64,000 nt of DNA from Citrus sinensis. Lineage: Eukaryota; Streptophyta; Magnoliopsida; Sapindales; Rutaceae. A program made the position numbers and the translations under genes. The notes beneath the pieces were generated by a model, which searched no databases, was not told the DNA's origin, and saw nothing but the letters and a program-made list of their open reading frames with translations. How positions within the stretch are numbered: the first letter of the stretch is position 1; each line of letters starts with the position of its first letter. Shown piece after piece: positions 10,900 through 24,052 of the stretch. The stretch covers positions 50,385,501-50,449,500 of the forward strand of contig NC_068558.1 in the NCBI RefSeq assembly GCF_022201045.2, in the 5' to 3' direction.

Positions 10900-13800
10900 T
10901 TAACCAAATTTGAGACTTTCCCAGGAATCTTTCTCCCTCATTTCCACTTGTCTTTTAATCATCTCATTGTTCTCGAAAAACGCTTTAAGTGACAGCGGTT
11001 CAAAAGGAGGAGGCATCGTGCATGGAAGTGTTTCACTAGACGAATTCACCATTGACTCCACCATGAATCTTTTCCCTAGCCCATTTTGTGAGCTCGCCAG
11101 TTTCTGTGCACACACCTTCTTCCCTTCATTGGGTATTCTTGGTTCAAATTTCAAAAGCTTGGCGTATTCGATTAACAAATGAAACATGTAATCGTACACA
11201 TATTTCATTTTTAGCTTCTCTTGCATATATCTGCTTCCTGCGCGCCCTATAGCCCGTGCCTGTAGTTCATTCATTAACATTTATGAATATTATTATTACA
11301 GCATCATAATAAAACTGTTTGGAAACGACGTGCATGTTTTTAATTTGCAACATTTTTTTTTTAATGATACACATTCCAATTTTTTAATTTCAAATTTCAT
11401 CCTAAATAATGTGTTATTCCTTAAGCAGCTGATAATTTTTTATAAAATACAAGAAAATTAATTCTATTAACTCACCAACCAATTGATTAATGCCACATCA
11501 TTTAGGATGAGTTTTTGAGAATAAAAAATTTAAGATGTGTAGCACTACTATTTTCTTTTTTCGAATAATCTGTTACCTGGCGAGTATGAGTGTTGCCCCA
11601 TTCAACAGCAAATTTAATATCCCTGCATTTTCTTGCAGTTCTAACGGGCCAGTAGTGCTGCAAGGGCACCAAGCTTCTTGAATAGAAGTCGTAATATTTA
11701 GGCTCTATCAGCAAGGTCATTGAATCGCATGCTAATATGTATTTTTCACTCACCGACCATGCCTGTCCTTCTACGTAAATTTTGTATCTTCATTAAGTTA
11801 AAAACAATGAATCAAAATCTTATCAGTATAGCAGAGACAATCCTATCTGAATTTTGTAATAAAATTTGACCCAAAGAAAAATGAAAATTAGGGTACCTGT
11901 GAGTGCATTGATCTGCTAATTTTGATTTCTCAAAGCCTTGCTTTTTTTCTTTATGCCAGTCCTGAACATAGTTGTAAGTGATCCATCAAGATACAGATGA
12001 ATACTAATTAATGTTACTCATGTTATAGTGACTGATATTTGGCGATTTTTTCAAAGTTTTCACAAAACTATAGATGATCTCCATATAATGGATGAAGTAT
12101 CTCAATTTAAACAAAAATATTTACCGTGAAATAAAATTACCTGGACATAAAGGCGAGTTTTCCATTGATATTTATCTGTAACATTACACTTCATAAGATC
12201 TTCTCTGGCTATGGAAACGTATGGATTCCCCTTCCAATATGCATAGGGCGCCCTATTTATCCACTTTGTCCTTTTGTTTCCTTCTTTTATATCCTCCAGT
12301 ATGCTATTCCATGGCCTTATATTCGTCTCAGCCCTACAAGTTAAATATAATAATGACAAAAATAAAAGTCAATGAACATCTAGCCAGCTAGAGATAGCTT
12401 ATAGAAAGTACAAAAAATAAGAACTATGAAGGCTTTACCACCCCCAGAAGGACCAATCTGGGAATACAATATCCAGCGACTCCTGATCGCCACAGTAATG
12501 AAAAACAGGCGGCGGCGACGTTGAATTTGCACCTTCGTAATCTCTTTTCTTTACAACTGGCCTATCACCGCACGAAAACATAAGCTCTAAGTCCGGTACT
12601 TTCCCAGGGTACAATCTAAGAAGCTGCAAAATTCCCCATACCGTAAAAACATCTCTTGTTTGATAAGCATTTTTATACTTCTCAACATAAGCGTCTCCAT
12701 TTATAATCACTAGTCTGAACTGTGCATGTGCTTTGGCTCTTTCAAGCATTTCCCTGGAGATTCCTGTGTGCTTCCATGGCTCTAAATCTTTGTGTATCCA
12801 CCGGAAATATTCCGGACATTCGCCAAGAGATTCTTCCGAACTTTTGGAGGCAAATATTTCTTCACGTAGAAGAGAACCTGGAAACACAGACTGAATAACA
12901 ACAAATAATATCTATGAATTATCAAACCAGGGATATGATAATATAGCAAAATTTTGAAAAAAAAAAGGAAGAAAGTAAATTATAAACAATGTTATGTTCA
13001 CATTTCATAACCGATCGGTGTAGACACCATATATAAACTCGATATATATACATATTATATTTTGTGAAAATTTTGGAACCTAATTTTTTTTTTAATCAAA
13101 GTAATATTATTGTGATTATAGTTTATTTACTGTGTAGCGAAAATTTTCAACTGAAACCCGACATATTTAATGATAAAATCCCATAACTAGAAGGAAGATT
13201 GGAATCCTTCACCTAGAGTTAAGGAAAGGAGGTGTGGAGTCCAACTCAAAGGTTGTTGACACTGCCATGTGAATAATACGGACTCAATTAAGTGTAAATT
13301 ATTAACTGATCTTAGGTCATTCTATGTTTTCTTACATGTGTCCCTTCGCATGCACTCAATATTAAGAAGATCAGATTCAGGGTTGTGTTATTAAAGTGTG
13401 GCAACTTTGAATTGAATTGCCGCTTATCATCAATTAATTGAGCTACTTTATATGAGACTAACGTTTTCAGGAAATTTTTCAATACAAATAAGAATTAATT
13501 CTATTAAAATAACAATTCCTTTATATTGTCAAAGTCTTCATAGTAATTATAATAATTAGTTATATGATATCTTACTCTGTCATTTATCAATAAATAAGTA
13601 CTATATTCTAAAAATAAATTAATAAAGGATCCGGTTATGTTGGAGCCGCTGAAAGGTAGAATACATTTTTATAACCACACGATCAAAATACTATTTATCA
13701 ATTTACTTGTGTACTTGTGATTTGTATTCTATATTAAAACAAATCCAAAGTAGCCATTGCAATTAATAAATAACAATTAATTAAGCAAAACACAAGGGGA

Positions 13801-14023
13801 GAAAAAAATGAAAAAGAAAGACTACAGATTATGAAGCAAGTAGGTAGATACTTACAACATTCACCCAATAAAGGAAGGAACCAATGAAGAGGATGATGAA
13901 AAATGATAAGAAAACTGTTGTCGACGCCCATCTCTTCACAGATCGACTTGCAGTCTCTTCAAAATTGCTACGTTTTTGAGCTCCACGCTCCCAAAATCCA
14001 AGAAATGCACCAATATTTTCCAT
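10900..14023 (-). CDS. GT90 / Rumi-like O-glycosyltransferase, copy 1
   Basis: Six exons (minus-strand order): 14023-13856, 12890-12439, 12333-12141, 11961-11897, 11787-11577 and 11259-10900, coding for 482 residues. The N-terminus is a type II membrane anchor (hydrophobic about residues 36-53). The rest is the CAP10/DUF821 (GT90) domain: CPEYFRWIHKDLEPW, FRLVIINGDAYVEKY, LYPGKVPDLELMF, DIVFPDWSFWGW, RAPYAYWKGNP, SEKYILACDSMTLLIEP and VPLQHYWPV. Fly Rumi and human POGLUT1 are family members that use UDP-sugars on secretory-pathway proteins. The plant enzymes are presumed Golgi glycosyltransferases of mostly unknown acceptor. It is a tandem paralogue of the gene at 16222-19183. It has a shorter stem than copy 2 and two introns that copy 2 lacks. 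The intron before exon 5 has a weak acceptor (AATGAAG|A). Confidence 0.9.
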
Positions 14024-16221
14024 TAACTCTACCAGCTATAATTAATCTGGCTAATTCCTGCCTACTGCCTATCTAGTGAAAACTCTAAAACGCGAAAAAC
14101 AAAATTGAAAATTGGTATCGATCGATGAACGCTTCAAGGTTTCAGGATAGAAGTCCTGATACCAATATCAAAATAATATTATCACAAAAATTATTGATAT
14201 AAGAAATACTAAACGGAGAAGAAAAGAAAAAGAAAATGCAAAAGGAAATGGAGAGCTTATTAAGAGTCCGAAAGACTTGGTCTACTTTGTCTCGACTTAT
14301 CAAGTAACTGTGGTCCCGCCGCTCTCCCTTGTTTCGGTTGTTTACATTTACCCAATTTCACCTTAACTAGTTAACTTCGACTAAAACATATATAACAGCA
14401 TTTATATAATGCGTTTGTACAGAGAATGTGGCCGGTGAAACGCAAATCAGTTTACACACGCAAACCAATTAATCTGCCAACTCACAACCATCACTGCTTT
14501 GTCAGAAATTAATTTGTTCGTCAATTCGATGGTGAGAGATTTTTTACTCATTTTATTTGTAGCTTGCCTTTTTTAGATCCACTCATTGATGGGTTGACAA
14601 AAACATACTTAAAAGATCCCTAAAAGGACAAGTAAAAAGGTCGGACGAGTAGAGTTCCCGATTAAAACTATAGTATTATTTTTCATTATTTACACTTTTT
14701 TTTTTAATTTGTTATACACAAATTGTTACTGATATTATATTAGTTATTACAATTATAATATTTACAATCGTACTAAACAACTGGGATCACCGTCATACAT
14801 TAACCCACTGAAGCACTTGTCCAAATACTTTAAACTCGCTCTAATATTCGAGGGGTGTCTACTCCACTCACATTTTGTAAGGGAGAGACTGTCTTCACTC
14901 AATTAGTTGATAATTAATGAAGAACCGAAACTAACCTCCATAATGCTCTTATAGAAGCTCGAATCATTGCACTCAACATTGTAAGTGCAAGGCTTCTCCT
15001 ATTGGACCAAAGGCCCATTGGTCACACTTTTTTTTTTAATTACATGAGACTAATGCTCATATTACAACTCATATTATATGAGATTTACAACTAATATTTA
15101 CAATCAGACAATTACTGGACCTAATTTACATAAATTCTTATATAGCACTGCCCAGATTTTATCCTCTCTAATATTCGAGGGGTGTCTACTTCACTCACAT
15201 TTCGAAATGGAGAAGACTGCCTTGATTTAATGATTAAGCAAGAAAATAAACCACTTGTCACACTTAATTGAACTATTCTTCCTTTTTAAGGTAATAAAAC
15301 AAAAATCAACAAAGAAAAAAAAAATAAGGACCTGTTCGGTCAGTAATGGTTTTGTAGCCATCATTTCATTTTTGTTTTTAAAATTTACGCGTAGAACTTG
15401 TTCGGTGGGTCACATCTTAAATATAAATCGTAAAACATACAAAACAAAGTGTGGCTTACAGTAATAAAACCCAAAACAAGTGATACACGTTTCCACCAAT
15501 CTTCAAAACGAGCCATAAAAATAAAAATAAAAATAAGAAACAATACTTCTTCATCTCTCTCCCTCGTCGTCAAATCTTACCTCTAATAACTCTCTCACCT
15601 TCTTCCTTTCTCTCCCTTACCAAGCAAGTTATACATGTTACTGCTTTTTCCTTTTTTTCTCCATCATTTTTTCAATTGACTTTGTGCTTTTCTTCGATTT
15701 GCTCAACTCATTGGAAAGAAGCATCATTAGCCTTACGAATTCACAATCCTGGCCGCTATCTCGATCGACGATTGACTCTCGATGACAGCCGAGACTGAGT
15801 GACTTGCTAAAGAAAGGGTTTTTAGTAATTTTCGTACAATTTGTTCGGTCGTGTTCTCACTGTGATCTTGACATTATTCATAATTGATATGCCCCTGCAA
15901 ATTCGAACAAAGTTCTCGAGAACTATGAAAATGGCACCACTTGCGCGTGAATGACTGTTACTTTTAGAATTGTAATTAGCTACTAAAACATGTGTTTAAT
16001 AAAGAAAGATTAATTAAATTTTGTGTATAAACTCATTAAAAATGACACGTGGCGACATCTTCTACAAAAATTAGGAAAGATTAAACTCCTGGAGGAGAGA
16101 AGATCCGAATCCAAATTTATACAGGATAATAAGAGAATAAAAGCATAAAACATTAAACATCAAAAGGAAGATACAATAAGCTTAAGCTATCATAAATTAT
16201 CGGAAAAATTATTAGTATCAA
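14024..16221. other. Gap between the two GT90 genes
   Basis: No gene is supported. It contains the promoter of GT90 copy 1, the direct repeat pair listed separately, and the 3' end of GT90 copy 2. Words with TGTTCGGT occur near 15332, 15398 and 15842 and may be remnants of one or more small transposons, but I could not define ends. Frames such as 15255-15464 have no recognisable product. Confidence 0.45.
14692..15240 (+). repeat. Two diverged copies of a ~330-bp repeat
   Basis: Two units, about 14692-15020 and 15025-15240, share a T-rich start (CACTTTTTTTTTTAATT), an AT-rich middle with ATATTTACAATC, and a best-conserved core AATATTCGAGGGGTGTCTAC at about 14842 and 15170, followed by CACTCACATTT. 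Spacing between the cores is about 330 bases. This suggests tandem duplication of an old non-coding repeat. The family is not recognised. Confidence 0.5.
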
Positions 16222-19183
16222 TTAATTTATTTTCTTCCAATATTCATTTTCCCAGGCTTCGACTTGCCTTGTTAATTTAACTTTTGTGTCTGTGAAATTC
16301 TTAAGAGCAGGAGGATGGTAAGGCGGAGGCAAGGAGCATGGAATTGAATCACTAGGAGATTTGACCATTGACTCTTCCATGAACTTTCTCCATGTACCCT
16401 TTGCTGAGCAAGCCATTGTCTCCGAACAAAGCTCAAGTGCCCCAGCAGGAATTGAGGGCTTGAATCTCAATAGCCTCGCATACTCATTTAGCAGATGAAA
16501 CATGTAATCATACACATAACCCATCTTTAAATCCTCCCGTATGAATCTGCTTGCTGCCTCACCAATGGCCTCTGCCTTTTCTGTGTGAGCGTTGCCCCAA
16601 TCCACAGCAAATTTAAGAGAAGTGCATTTGCTGTTGTCTCGGATTGGCCAGTAATGCTGCATTGGCACCATTCCTCTCGAGAAGAAATCATAATAACGTG
16701 GCCTTACGATTAAGGTCATCGAGTCACAAGCTAAAATGTATTTCTCACTTACTGACCACGCCCATCCTTCTATGTATATCTTATACCTGTGGCTGCATTG
16801 ATCTCCTAGATTCGATTGCTTGAAATTTTGTTTTGATTCTTGTCCCCAGTCCTAAAATAAATTAAAACGCGCATTCAATCAAACACAATTAATAATTACT
16901 TCAACATTTTTATTGATATATTACTGTTAAGGCAAATATTTAATTACCTGAACATAAAGGCGAGCGTTCCAGTCATTTTTGTCCGAGGCATTGCACGTCA
17001 TCAGCTCCTTTCTGATTGGGGACACGTTTGGATTGCCTCTCCAGTAAGCATAGGGTACCCTTTCCTTCCATTTGGTTCTCTTGTTGCCTTCTTCAATGTC
17101 CTTCAACACATTACTCCATGGCCTTATATTAGTCTCAGCCCTGCCAAAAACAAGTATTATTGCTGGTGTTATTTCACCTTTTAATATTTAACCAAATATT
17201 TACTCATTCACCAGTGGTTACTAGTATTTCCCACGGATCATATGGGCTAACTAAATTAGTAATAAGATTTCTTTTAGTTATACAAAAGATCTTCCCATCG
17301 AATCTAGCCTACAGTCTAAATCGGAAGAGAAAAAAGTCTTGGAAACTTTACGGAAATAAATAATTCGCTTACAATATTTCTTAAAATGCACACATAATCT
17401 GTCACACTTGACGAGTAGTCAATGAACAATCAATAGAAAATTGACATGTCAAGCGTCCAACCAATGAATAATTGATAGGTGATCCGCATGCCAGTTGCTT
17501 ATCTAATCCAAAATTGCATATGATTGATATTCAAACAACAAAATAATAATAATTATTATAATAATAACAACAAAAAAGCATCGAGCTTGAATATTTTCGC
17601 AAAATATATATACTTGGGGGCATTTATATTTGAAATGCTGAGTTTTTGCTAGATCGTAAAGAAAAAGGCTAACTGAGCTACTTTTGAAATCTTGCTATTA
17701 AAACTCTAAACATCATGTTTTTATTTAGATAGAAATTTCAATGAAAAATGAGGAAAAGGTGATATTTACCAGCCCCAAAAAGACCAATCAGGGAACACAA
17801 TATCCAAGCTGGACCCATCGGAGCAGTATCTGAACAAAGGTGGTGGGCCTGAATTTGGGCCTCCAAAGTCTCTGGCTCGGACGACAGGTCGGTCGTTACA
17901 GTCAAACATGAGCTCCAAATCCGGCAATCTTCCAGGGTACAATCTCAGCAGCTGCAATATTCCCCACAAAGTAAACTTGTCCCTTGTCTGTATCGACTGC
18001 TTGTACTTCTCCACATAAGCCTTCCCGTTGACGATCACAAGCCTGAAGTGTGCGGTCTTTCTCGCCCGTTCGATCATGTCTTTTGTGATCCCTGAGTCTC
18101 TCCAGTGCCGTAGATCTTCATGAATCCATCGGAAGTACGATGGACACGTACTTAAATTTGATGGACGGTCAGGATTTGTGGGGTTGTGAGGTGTTGGATA
18201 GCTGTAATTGGTGGGGCAGCTTTGCGTTACATTATGTTTAGTGCATTGGAGATCAAATTCTTGTTGCTTGATCGGTGATTTTGCGGTAGTTATAACTGAA
18301 TTTTGATGCACAATTCCTGAAAATATAGACTGTGGACACAGTATTTAGTTATTGAATTAATATTAATACATTTTATGGGGCGGATTTTAAAATCACACTT
18401 ATTCTTAAGTCAATCCAACAATCCAAATTAAATAATATTAATGTTTAAAATTCTAGATACTTGTTGTCGATACAGATCCCTTCTTTATATTTCCAACATC
18501 AAAAAAGTTTTTTTTTTTTTTTTTCCATATTGTATCTCACTTTTTATCTTTCCTCTCTATATCTCTTTTATCATCTAATTTTTTCTCCTCAATAATACTC
18601 AATCATCATGTTATGAACATGCAAAATGAAAGAATACCAAAAGAACTATGCACTTGAGTTTCTTATACAACGAAGGCTTATTGAATTTAGAGGCAAAATC
18701 AATAGAAATTATTAATTGTTTGAACTAATTAACAAACAAACAAAAAATTATCGCCCTCAAAAGAATAATTTTAATATATTATTCTTATTATTAGAAGCGT
18801 TGTATTAAACATTTTCGGAGTCCAAAGTGAAGAAGGAGATCAACTAGTGCATGATATTTTCATGTTGATTTGTTATGTCACAGAAATGAGACAAAAAGGT
18901 ACTAATTAATATGAATGCAAATGAAAAAAAAATTAACGGAGGGTTTAGATTTAGGAGTAGGAGGGCTTACGGAGTGGAACCAGCCAAAAAAAACTGAAGC
19001 ACCAACGAAGAGGAAGAAGGTGAAGAAGGTGGCAGCTGTCTGCTTCTTTCTTGATGGTGATTGCGATGGCGCTGCAGTCAAGTGTCCATAAAGGCCTGAG
19101 GCTGAGGAGGAGCCATGCCAAATCCACTGCCATTGCCATGGCCAGCAAGTGTTCTTTTGATGTCTATTATCCTTCTTTTTCAT
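16222..19183 (-). CDS. GT90 / Rumi-like O-glycosyltransferase, copy 2
   Basis: Four exons (minus-strand order): 19183-18971, 18329-17770, 17140-16948 and 16851-16222, coding for 531 residues. The N-terminus is a basic, Trp-rich cytoplasmic segment followed by an anchor (ATFFTFFLFVGASVFFGW). A Pro/Asn/Thr-rich stem with the family's CPTNY motif comes next, then the GT90 domain: CPSYFRWIHEDLRHW, FRLVIVNGKAYVEKY, YPGRLPDLELMFDC, RVPYAYWRGNP, SEKYILACDSMTLIVRP and MVPMQHYWPI. Its last exon fuses what copy 1 splits into three (DWGQES through to the stop). Exon 3 is 193 bases in both copies and the intron phases match, so they are clear tandem duplicates. It probably acts as a Golgi-resident UDP-sugar-dependent glycosyltransferase; the acceptor is unknown. 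The start ATG is the least certain point. Confidence 0.9.
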
Positions 19184-21177
19184 GCCTTTGCCGCCTACAT
19201 ACGATTAATAATTATTGCTATACAACAATTTGGGCTTGTGTTTCATTGATGTCTTTTACTACACCTTCTTCTTCCACATAAATTTTTCTAACGTCTTGTT
19301 TAAAACCAATCAAGAAAAAAATGAAGGAAAAAAAAGAAAATGAAAGACTTTTAAGACCGAGATGTGAGGATAGCAGCCATTCGTTGGTCCACGCAAATTA
19401 TCGTCCTAGGTGCGTTTGGGATTGAAGTGCTGTAGCTTTTAAGCTACAGCTGCTGTGAAAAAAAAGCTGTAATTATGAAACAAAAGTTAATAATATATAA
19501 TAAATATAAATTTTAAATAATAATTTTGATAAAATTATTAAAGATATAATAAATTTTATATTATACAAGTGAAAAATCATATCAACATAGCTTAAAAGCT
19601 ACAGCAGTTAGTGTTTACCAAACACTTTAGTACTGTAGCTTTTAAGTTACAGCTGCCCAACCTCAATTCCAAACGCACCCTAAGTATGAATGAGTCATAA
19701 CTCTTTATCTCAATATTAAGTAGTTGGTGTAGAAGACTGACTAACGATGGAAACATGCCTCGCGTCCTTGTTAATGAAGGGGTTGGTTCACGTTTTATGC
19801 CCACAATTTGCTCCATAATATCATCATATTAATTATTAAAATTAATTTGTAACTTACATGGTCCTGCCCATTGTTTAATTAGTGTTTCGAGCATCCCACT
19901 CAACACGATTATGACTAATTTGACAGCAGCTCCACCGCAAGACAAACGCTGACTCTTTTACGTGCGGTCAATCAAAACAAAAATTAATGCTGCTTACAGG
20001 GTCAATAAAATTAGGCTACTGCTAAATACAATGGTCTCTCTTGGTATTTGATTAGGTAATAACTAATAAGTTCCACTAGAACTAAGTACTTGCTTTATTG
20101 TTATTAATGTTGAATCCGTGTTCTGTCTAATCTCTTTCAATTTGTAACATCAATGACAATGAATCAGACAAAAAGGTTAATAATTTAGTTTAGGATAATC
20201 TAGTTCAAAGTCAGTCATCGGTTTAGTGACATTCACACTGTAATTTAGGCCTAAAACACGTTTAGGGCATAGTTGATCTTGTTACCAATAGTTAAAAAAC
20301 GTGTGATACGGTGTGAGAGAAAGATGTTGACGGTTAAAGTAGAAGGTAACGCTTGGGTACACTCATTACGATCATAAAATCTATCGCCCGCACTTTTATT
20401 CGAAAATTTACAAATAGTTTGACAGAACAAAAACAAAACAGGCATATCATATGAAATTTTGTAGCATAATTGTCTAAGTCTTTGCCACCTGCCTCTTAAT
20501 TGCTCGCCAAGAAAAATGAAATTATAAATTTCGGAATTCCCAAGTTAGGCATGTGATCACAAATTTTGGAATTCGGTTTACAGACGACAGGATTAGGATT
20601 TCGCATGGCATGCGTGTGCCGAGATGACAAGTCGACGCATGAAAAAGAAAAACGACAACAGCTTTGACTTGCAAGTCCCACAGCGACTAAGTGCCTTAAC
20701 CCACGGGGTAATTCACCAGACAGCAGCCACACACAAATGTCTATTCCCCCCTAACTCTGCCCCAAATATTAGGCAATTACAGTTGTTGATCAAGCACATG
20801 GGAATTGCCTGTTCTATTAGTCTCTGGAACATGCATGCTTGCAATGCGCAGGCAGGCAGTAACACACATGTTTACCAATATGTTCTTTTTTCAGTCACAA
20901 AGCATAACAATAGCGAGGGTTGAACGACTTGTTTAACAACAGCTTTACTCATCTTGTCGACAAAATTGCTCAAAGCTGATCAAGGCTTGCACTTTCAAGT
21001 CTTAACACTCTCACTGTATCTGCACCACCAGGAGAAGCAAATATAAAAGTGAAGTCTGTGTTTGCTAACTTTAGATCATTCTTTGAGAACATCAGGCTAT
21101 GCACCCAAGTACTAATCTGCGTGTCCTTTCTAGTTCCCACTTTCAAATGTGAAGAGAGTTCAATGACTCCATTCAGT
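19184..21177. other. Gap between GT90 copy 2 and TAD1
   Basis: This stretch holds the promoter of GT90 copy 2, a complete Tourist-like MITE (listed separately) and the 3' side of the TAD1 gene. The remaining sequence gave only short frames without family resemblance, for example 20624-20923. Confidence 0.5.
19409..19679. mobile_element. Tourist-like MITE (PIF/Harbinger type)
   Basis: A 271-base non-coding element with inverted ends: GGTGCGTTTGGGATTGA on the left and, read inward on the other strand, GGTGCGTTTGGAATTGAG on the right. It is flanked by CTA at 19406-19408 and 19680-19682, a 3-base duplication of the C/T-W-A type made by PIF/Harbinger transposases. Just inside each end is a palindromic TGTAGCTTTTAAGCTACAGC-like word. 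It carries no protein and would need a transposase from elsewhere. The good match of the ends suggests moderate age. Confidence 0.8.
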
Positions 21178-24052
21178 TTACCTCTCTCCTTGGAAGAAGA
21201 CTTCATATCCCAAGGGTTTTAATGGCCAGTTATTAAAAGGTGGTCCTCCTTTAAAAACTTTTGAGGTTATATTGTATGCTTGAGCACCGTCCTGCGAAGC
21301 AATTTCATATCAAACTACTTTGAAGACAGAAGCTATTACTAGTTAACAGACAAGCATTTTTGCAATTTCAGAATATATTATTAAATCAGTGAAATTACCA
21401 AGGATAAACAACAGTTAGCCAGGGGCTAATGCATTAGAGATTTAGCAATAGAAATGAATTCCAGGATAAGAATCTCACTCCACCTTTCACATCTAGTGAC
21501 AACCATCAGTCGAAGATAACAAAAAGCTTGATTTCAAATTAATAGAAACGACAATCTACATCCAACTTCTTTTTAATCACAAGAGCAGAAAAAGAGATTT
21601 TACAACTCATAACATGTCCCAGTGTAAAGTAACAATAAATTCCAATGAACAAAAAAAAAAGGGCCATTCATTTTTAAATCCAGAAAATCAAAACTACCTT
21701 GAGTTCTCTATAGGAAATATCAGCAGCTAGGCATCTGATTTTGCTTTCATGCTTCAGAGACAAAAAAACCACCAATAATCGATTTCTAAGGAAGACAAAA
21801 ATAGCAATGGTTAAGATAACGATTTTGCCTCATATGAATATCTACGGAGCATATACGTGTCACAGCTTACTTGCATAAAGACGACTGAGTAGATGGAGAA
21901 AGAGCTCCTTTAGCAGAGGTGCCTTGCTTTCTTCCCGTGGTTCCAAGAATGACTTCATGCAGGCCTGACTTATTCCAACATATGGAGTACCTGCGAACCA
22001 AAGCATAGACCAATATTGAACAAAAAAGCACAACAGAATAATTTCTAGACTTTTATAAAATTCAATAAAATACCCGCAAGTTAAAGTGGATGAAGCAGTC
22101 TCAGAATGCTGAAACTCCTCCGGTGGTACTGATGCCGCCAAAAAAATTGGCTGCCAATGGCATTATGATGAATTTTGTCATTACCCTGCTCACTTTCCAA
22201 GTTATTGAAACACCAACACTTCACATACCTTATTAACTTGAAAGGGACTCGATAGTTCCTCTGATAACGGTAAAATTCGATCATACAAAGATCTTTTCAA
22301 GTGCTCCTCCAAGGGAAAATCTTCAGAAGTGTTAGGGGATCTTCCAACAGTAATGGAAGAGAGGTAAACAGGTTGAAGAAAATAGGAAAGCAAAGCTCCT
22401 GAATTAGAGGAAGAATGACCTCATCATTTAACTCTAGCCAATGCAGAAACAATGTGCATCAGCTGAAATATCATTGTCTAAGGAAGTAGTAGACATAGAA
22501 TGCCATATTTCAAATGCATATGTATGCAAACTTAGAGCTAAGTAGAGATATTAACTCTTATTGGGCAAATGATTTATGTTATGCACTTAAACTAGTCTGC
22601 ATATGCCAGAAGGCATGGAAGCTTTGGCAATATGGGAGCACCATTTTACAACAAATTACTAATTATGCTACTTGTTGACTGTGATTGGAGTAAAAATTTT
22701 GAAACGCTCATAAATTGTAATTAAACAGACCTTGAACTCCAACAGCATTCCAACGAGCTATCTTATCTGAGCAGCTAACTGACAATGTTGTATCACCACG
22801 ACCAGGCTTCCTCTGCACCCTTCCAATGTGTTGCAGGCTATCATCTGCAAGTATATACTCTCGTAAATTCTTTGAGTAAATCAGCCTCTCATGTCAATCT
22901 TATTACAATAAAACGTAGACACCCAAAAAAAAAAAAACTGCCAAAGCTCTATCATAAAAAACATATTCAAACATCATAAGAAAGAAAATAAAATTAGCCA
23001 TAAAGATTTAAGTGATACAATTTAAAACATTGGCAAGCATAAAAAAAAAAAAAATAAGTGGAGCAGATAGAACATAAGTTACTCAGAAGACAACAATCAA
23101 CTAACATAAGAATGATCTGGAGAAAAAAAATTAAATTCCATGATAACCATTATTTAAATTTGAAGCCTCACAAATCCCATCTTTGAAACCATTAAGCTCA
23201 TCCACAGATGACAGTGAGTTGCCTTCTCTTGAGAAGAAATTTCTCGGTGCAGAATGACATGAACTAAGTGACGCGTCCCCACCTATAAGAAAACAAAGAA
23301 AAACATTATTAGCCTTTTGGATATACATATATATATATACCTTAACTAGTCCAAAAGAACAAATACAACAACGAAAACAAAGAATAAATAAATAAGGGGG
23401 AAAAAAAAAAAAGGAACACCAAACATTACATGGCAACTGTGAAATGTATAGATGAAGTTGCCAGCCCTCTCTGAATCTGTATTTCCCTGTTGGGCCCAAT
23501 TCGAAAAGAAAGTTGTTGAAAACATCATCTCGCAGACCTTCTATTCCATTACTGCATTTCTGCTTGTTCAAAACCTCAGTATAGAAGAATCTGTGTTGTT
23601 ATAATATGAAAAAAAAAAAAAAAAAAACTCAACTGGGTTATACACTTATGACATCCGATACAATTCCTGAAGAAATGATTTAATGATACAAATAAACCCA
23701 CATAAAAAAATAAACCTCAGTAGAGCTCTACGGGCGACGATTTCAGCGTGCGAGTCATTGACAATGTCACCATGGGGGCTCAAGAGCGAACGGCCTATAC
23801 ATTTTGTTCCCGTTCCAAGAGCAACAACCTCCAAATCTAAAATTAAACAAATTAACTACCAATCGCCGGCTCTTTTATTAAAAATAAAATATGAGAGAAA
23901 GGAAAAAGGAAATGACCTTTAGAAGGAGAGGAGATGAGAAACGCAGCCAAGACTGTAACTTCACGTCCTTGAGGCTTCCCCTTCTTCGGCAGTGACTTGT
24001 ATTGCCACAAAACCTTCTTCGATACTTCGTCTCCCCAGCACTCAGTATCCAT
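21178..24052 (-). CDS. TAD1: tRNA-specific adenosine deaminase 1 (TAD1/ADAT1)
   Basis: Ten exons (minus-strand order): 24052-23917, 23836-23716, 23590-23430, 23282-23148, 22844-22731, 22398-22229, 22150-22074, 21990-21871, 21785-21698 and 21291-21178, giving 411 residues. The start [20 protein letters not shown] matches the family N-terminus. The deaminase core is seen in order: [12 protein letters not shown], the catalytic [16 protein letters not shown] (zinc-binding His and proton-shuttling Glu), LPCGDAS (zinc Cys, split by intron 3) and [19 protein letters not shown] (second zinc Cys). The enzyme converts A37 to inosine in tRNA-Ala(AGC), next to the anticodon. All catalytic residues I can identify are present and the gene looks intact. 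The C-terminal half includes [18 protein letters not shown] and ends FFQGER. Confidence 0.95.
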
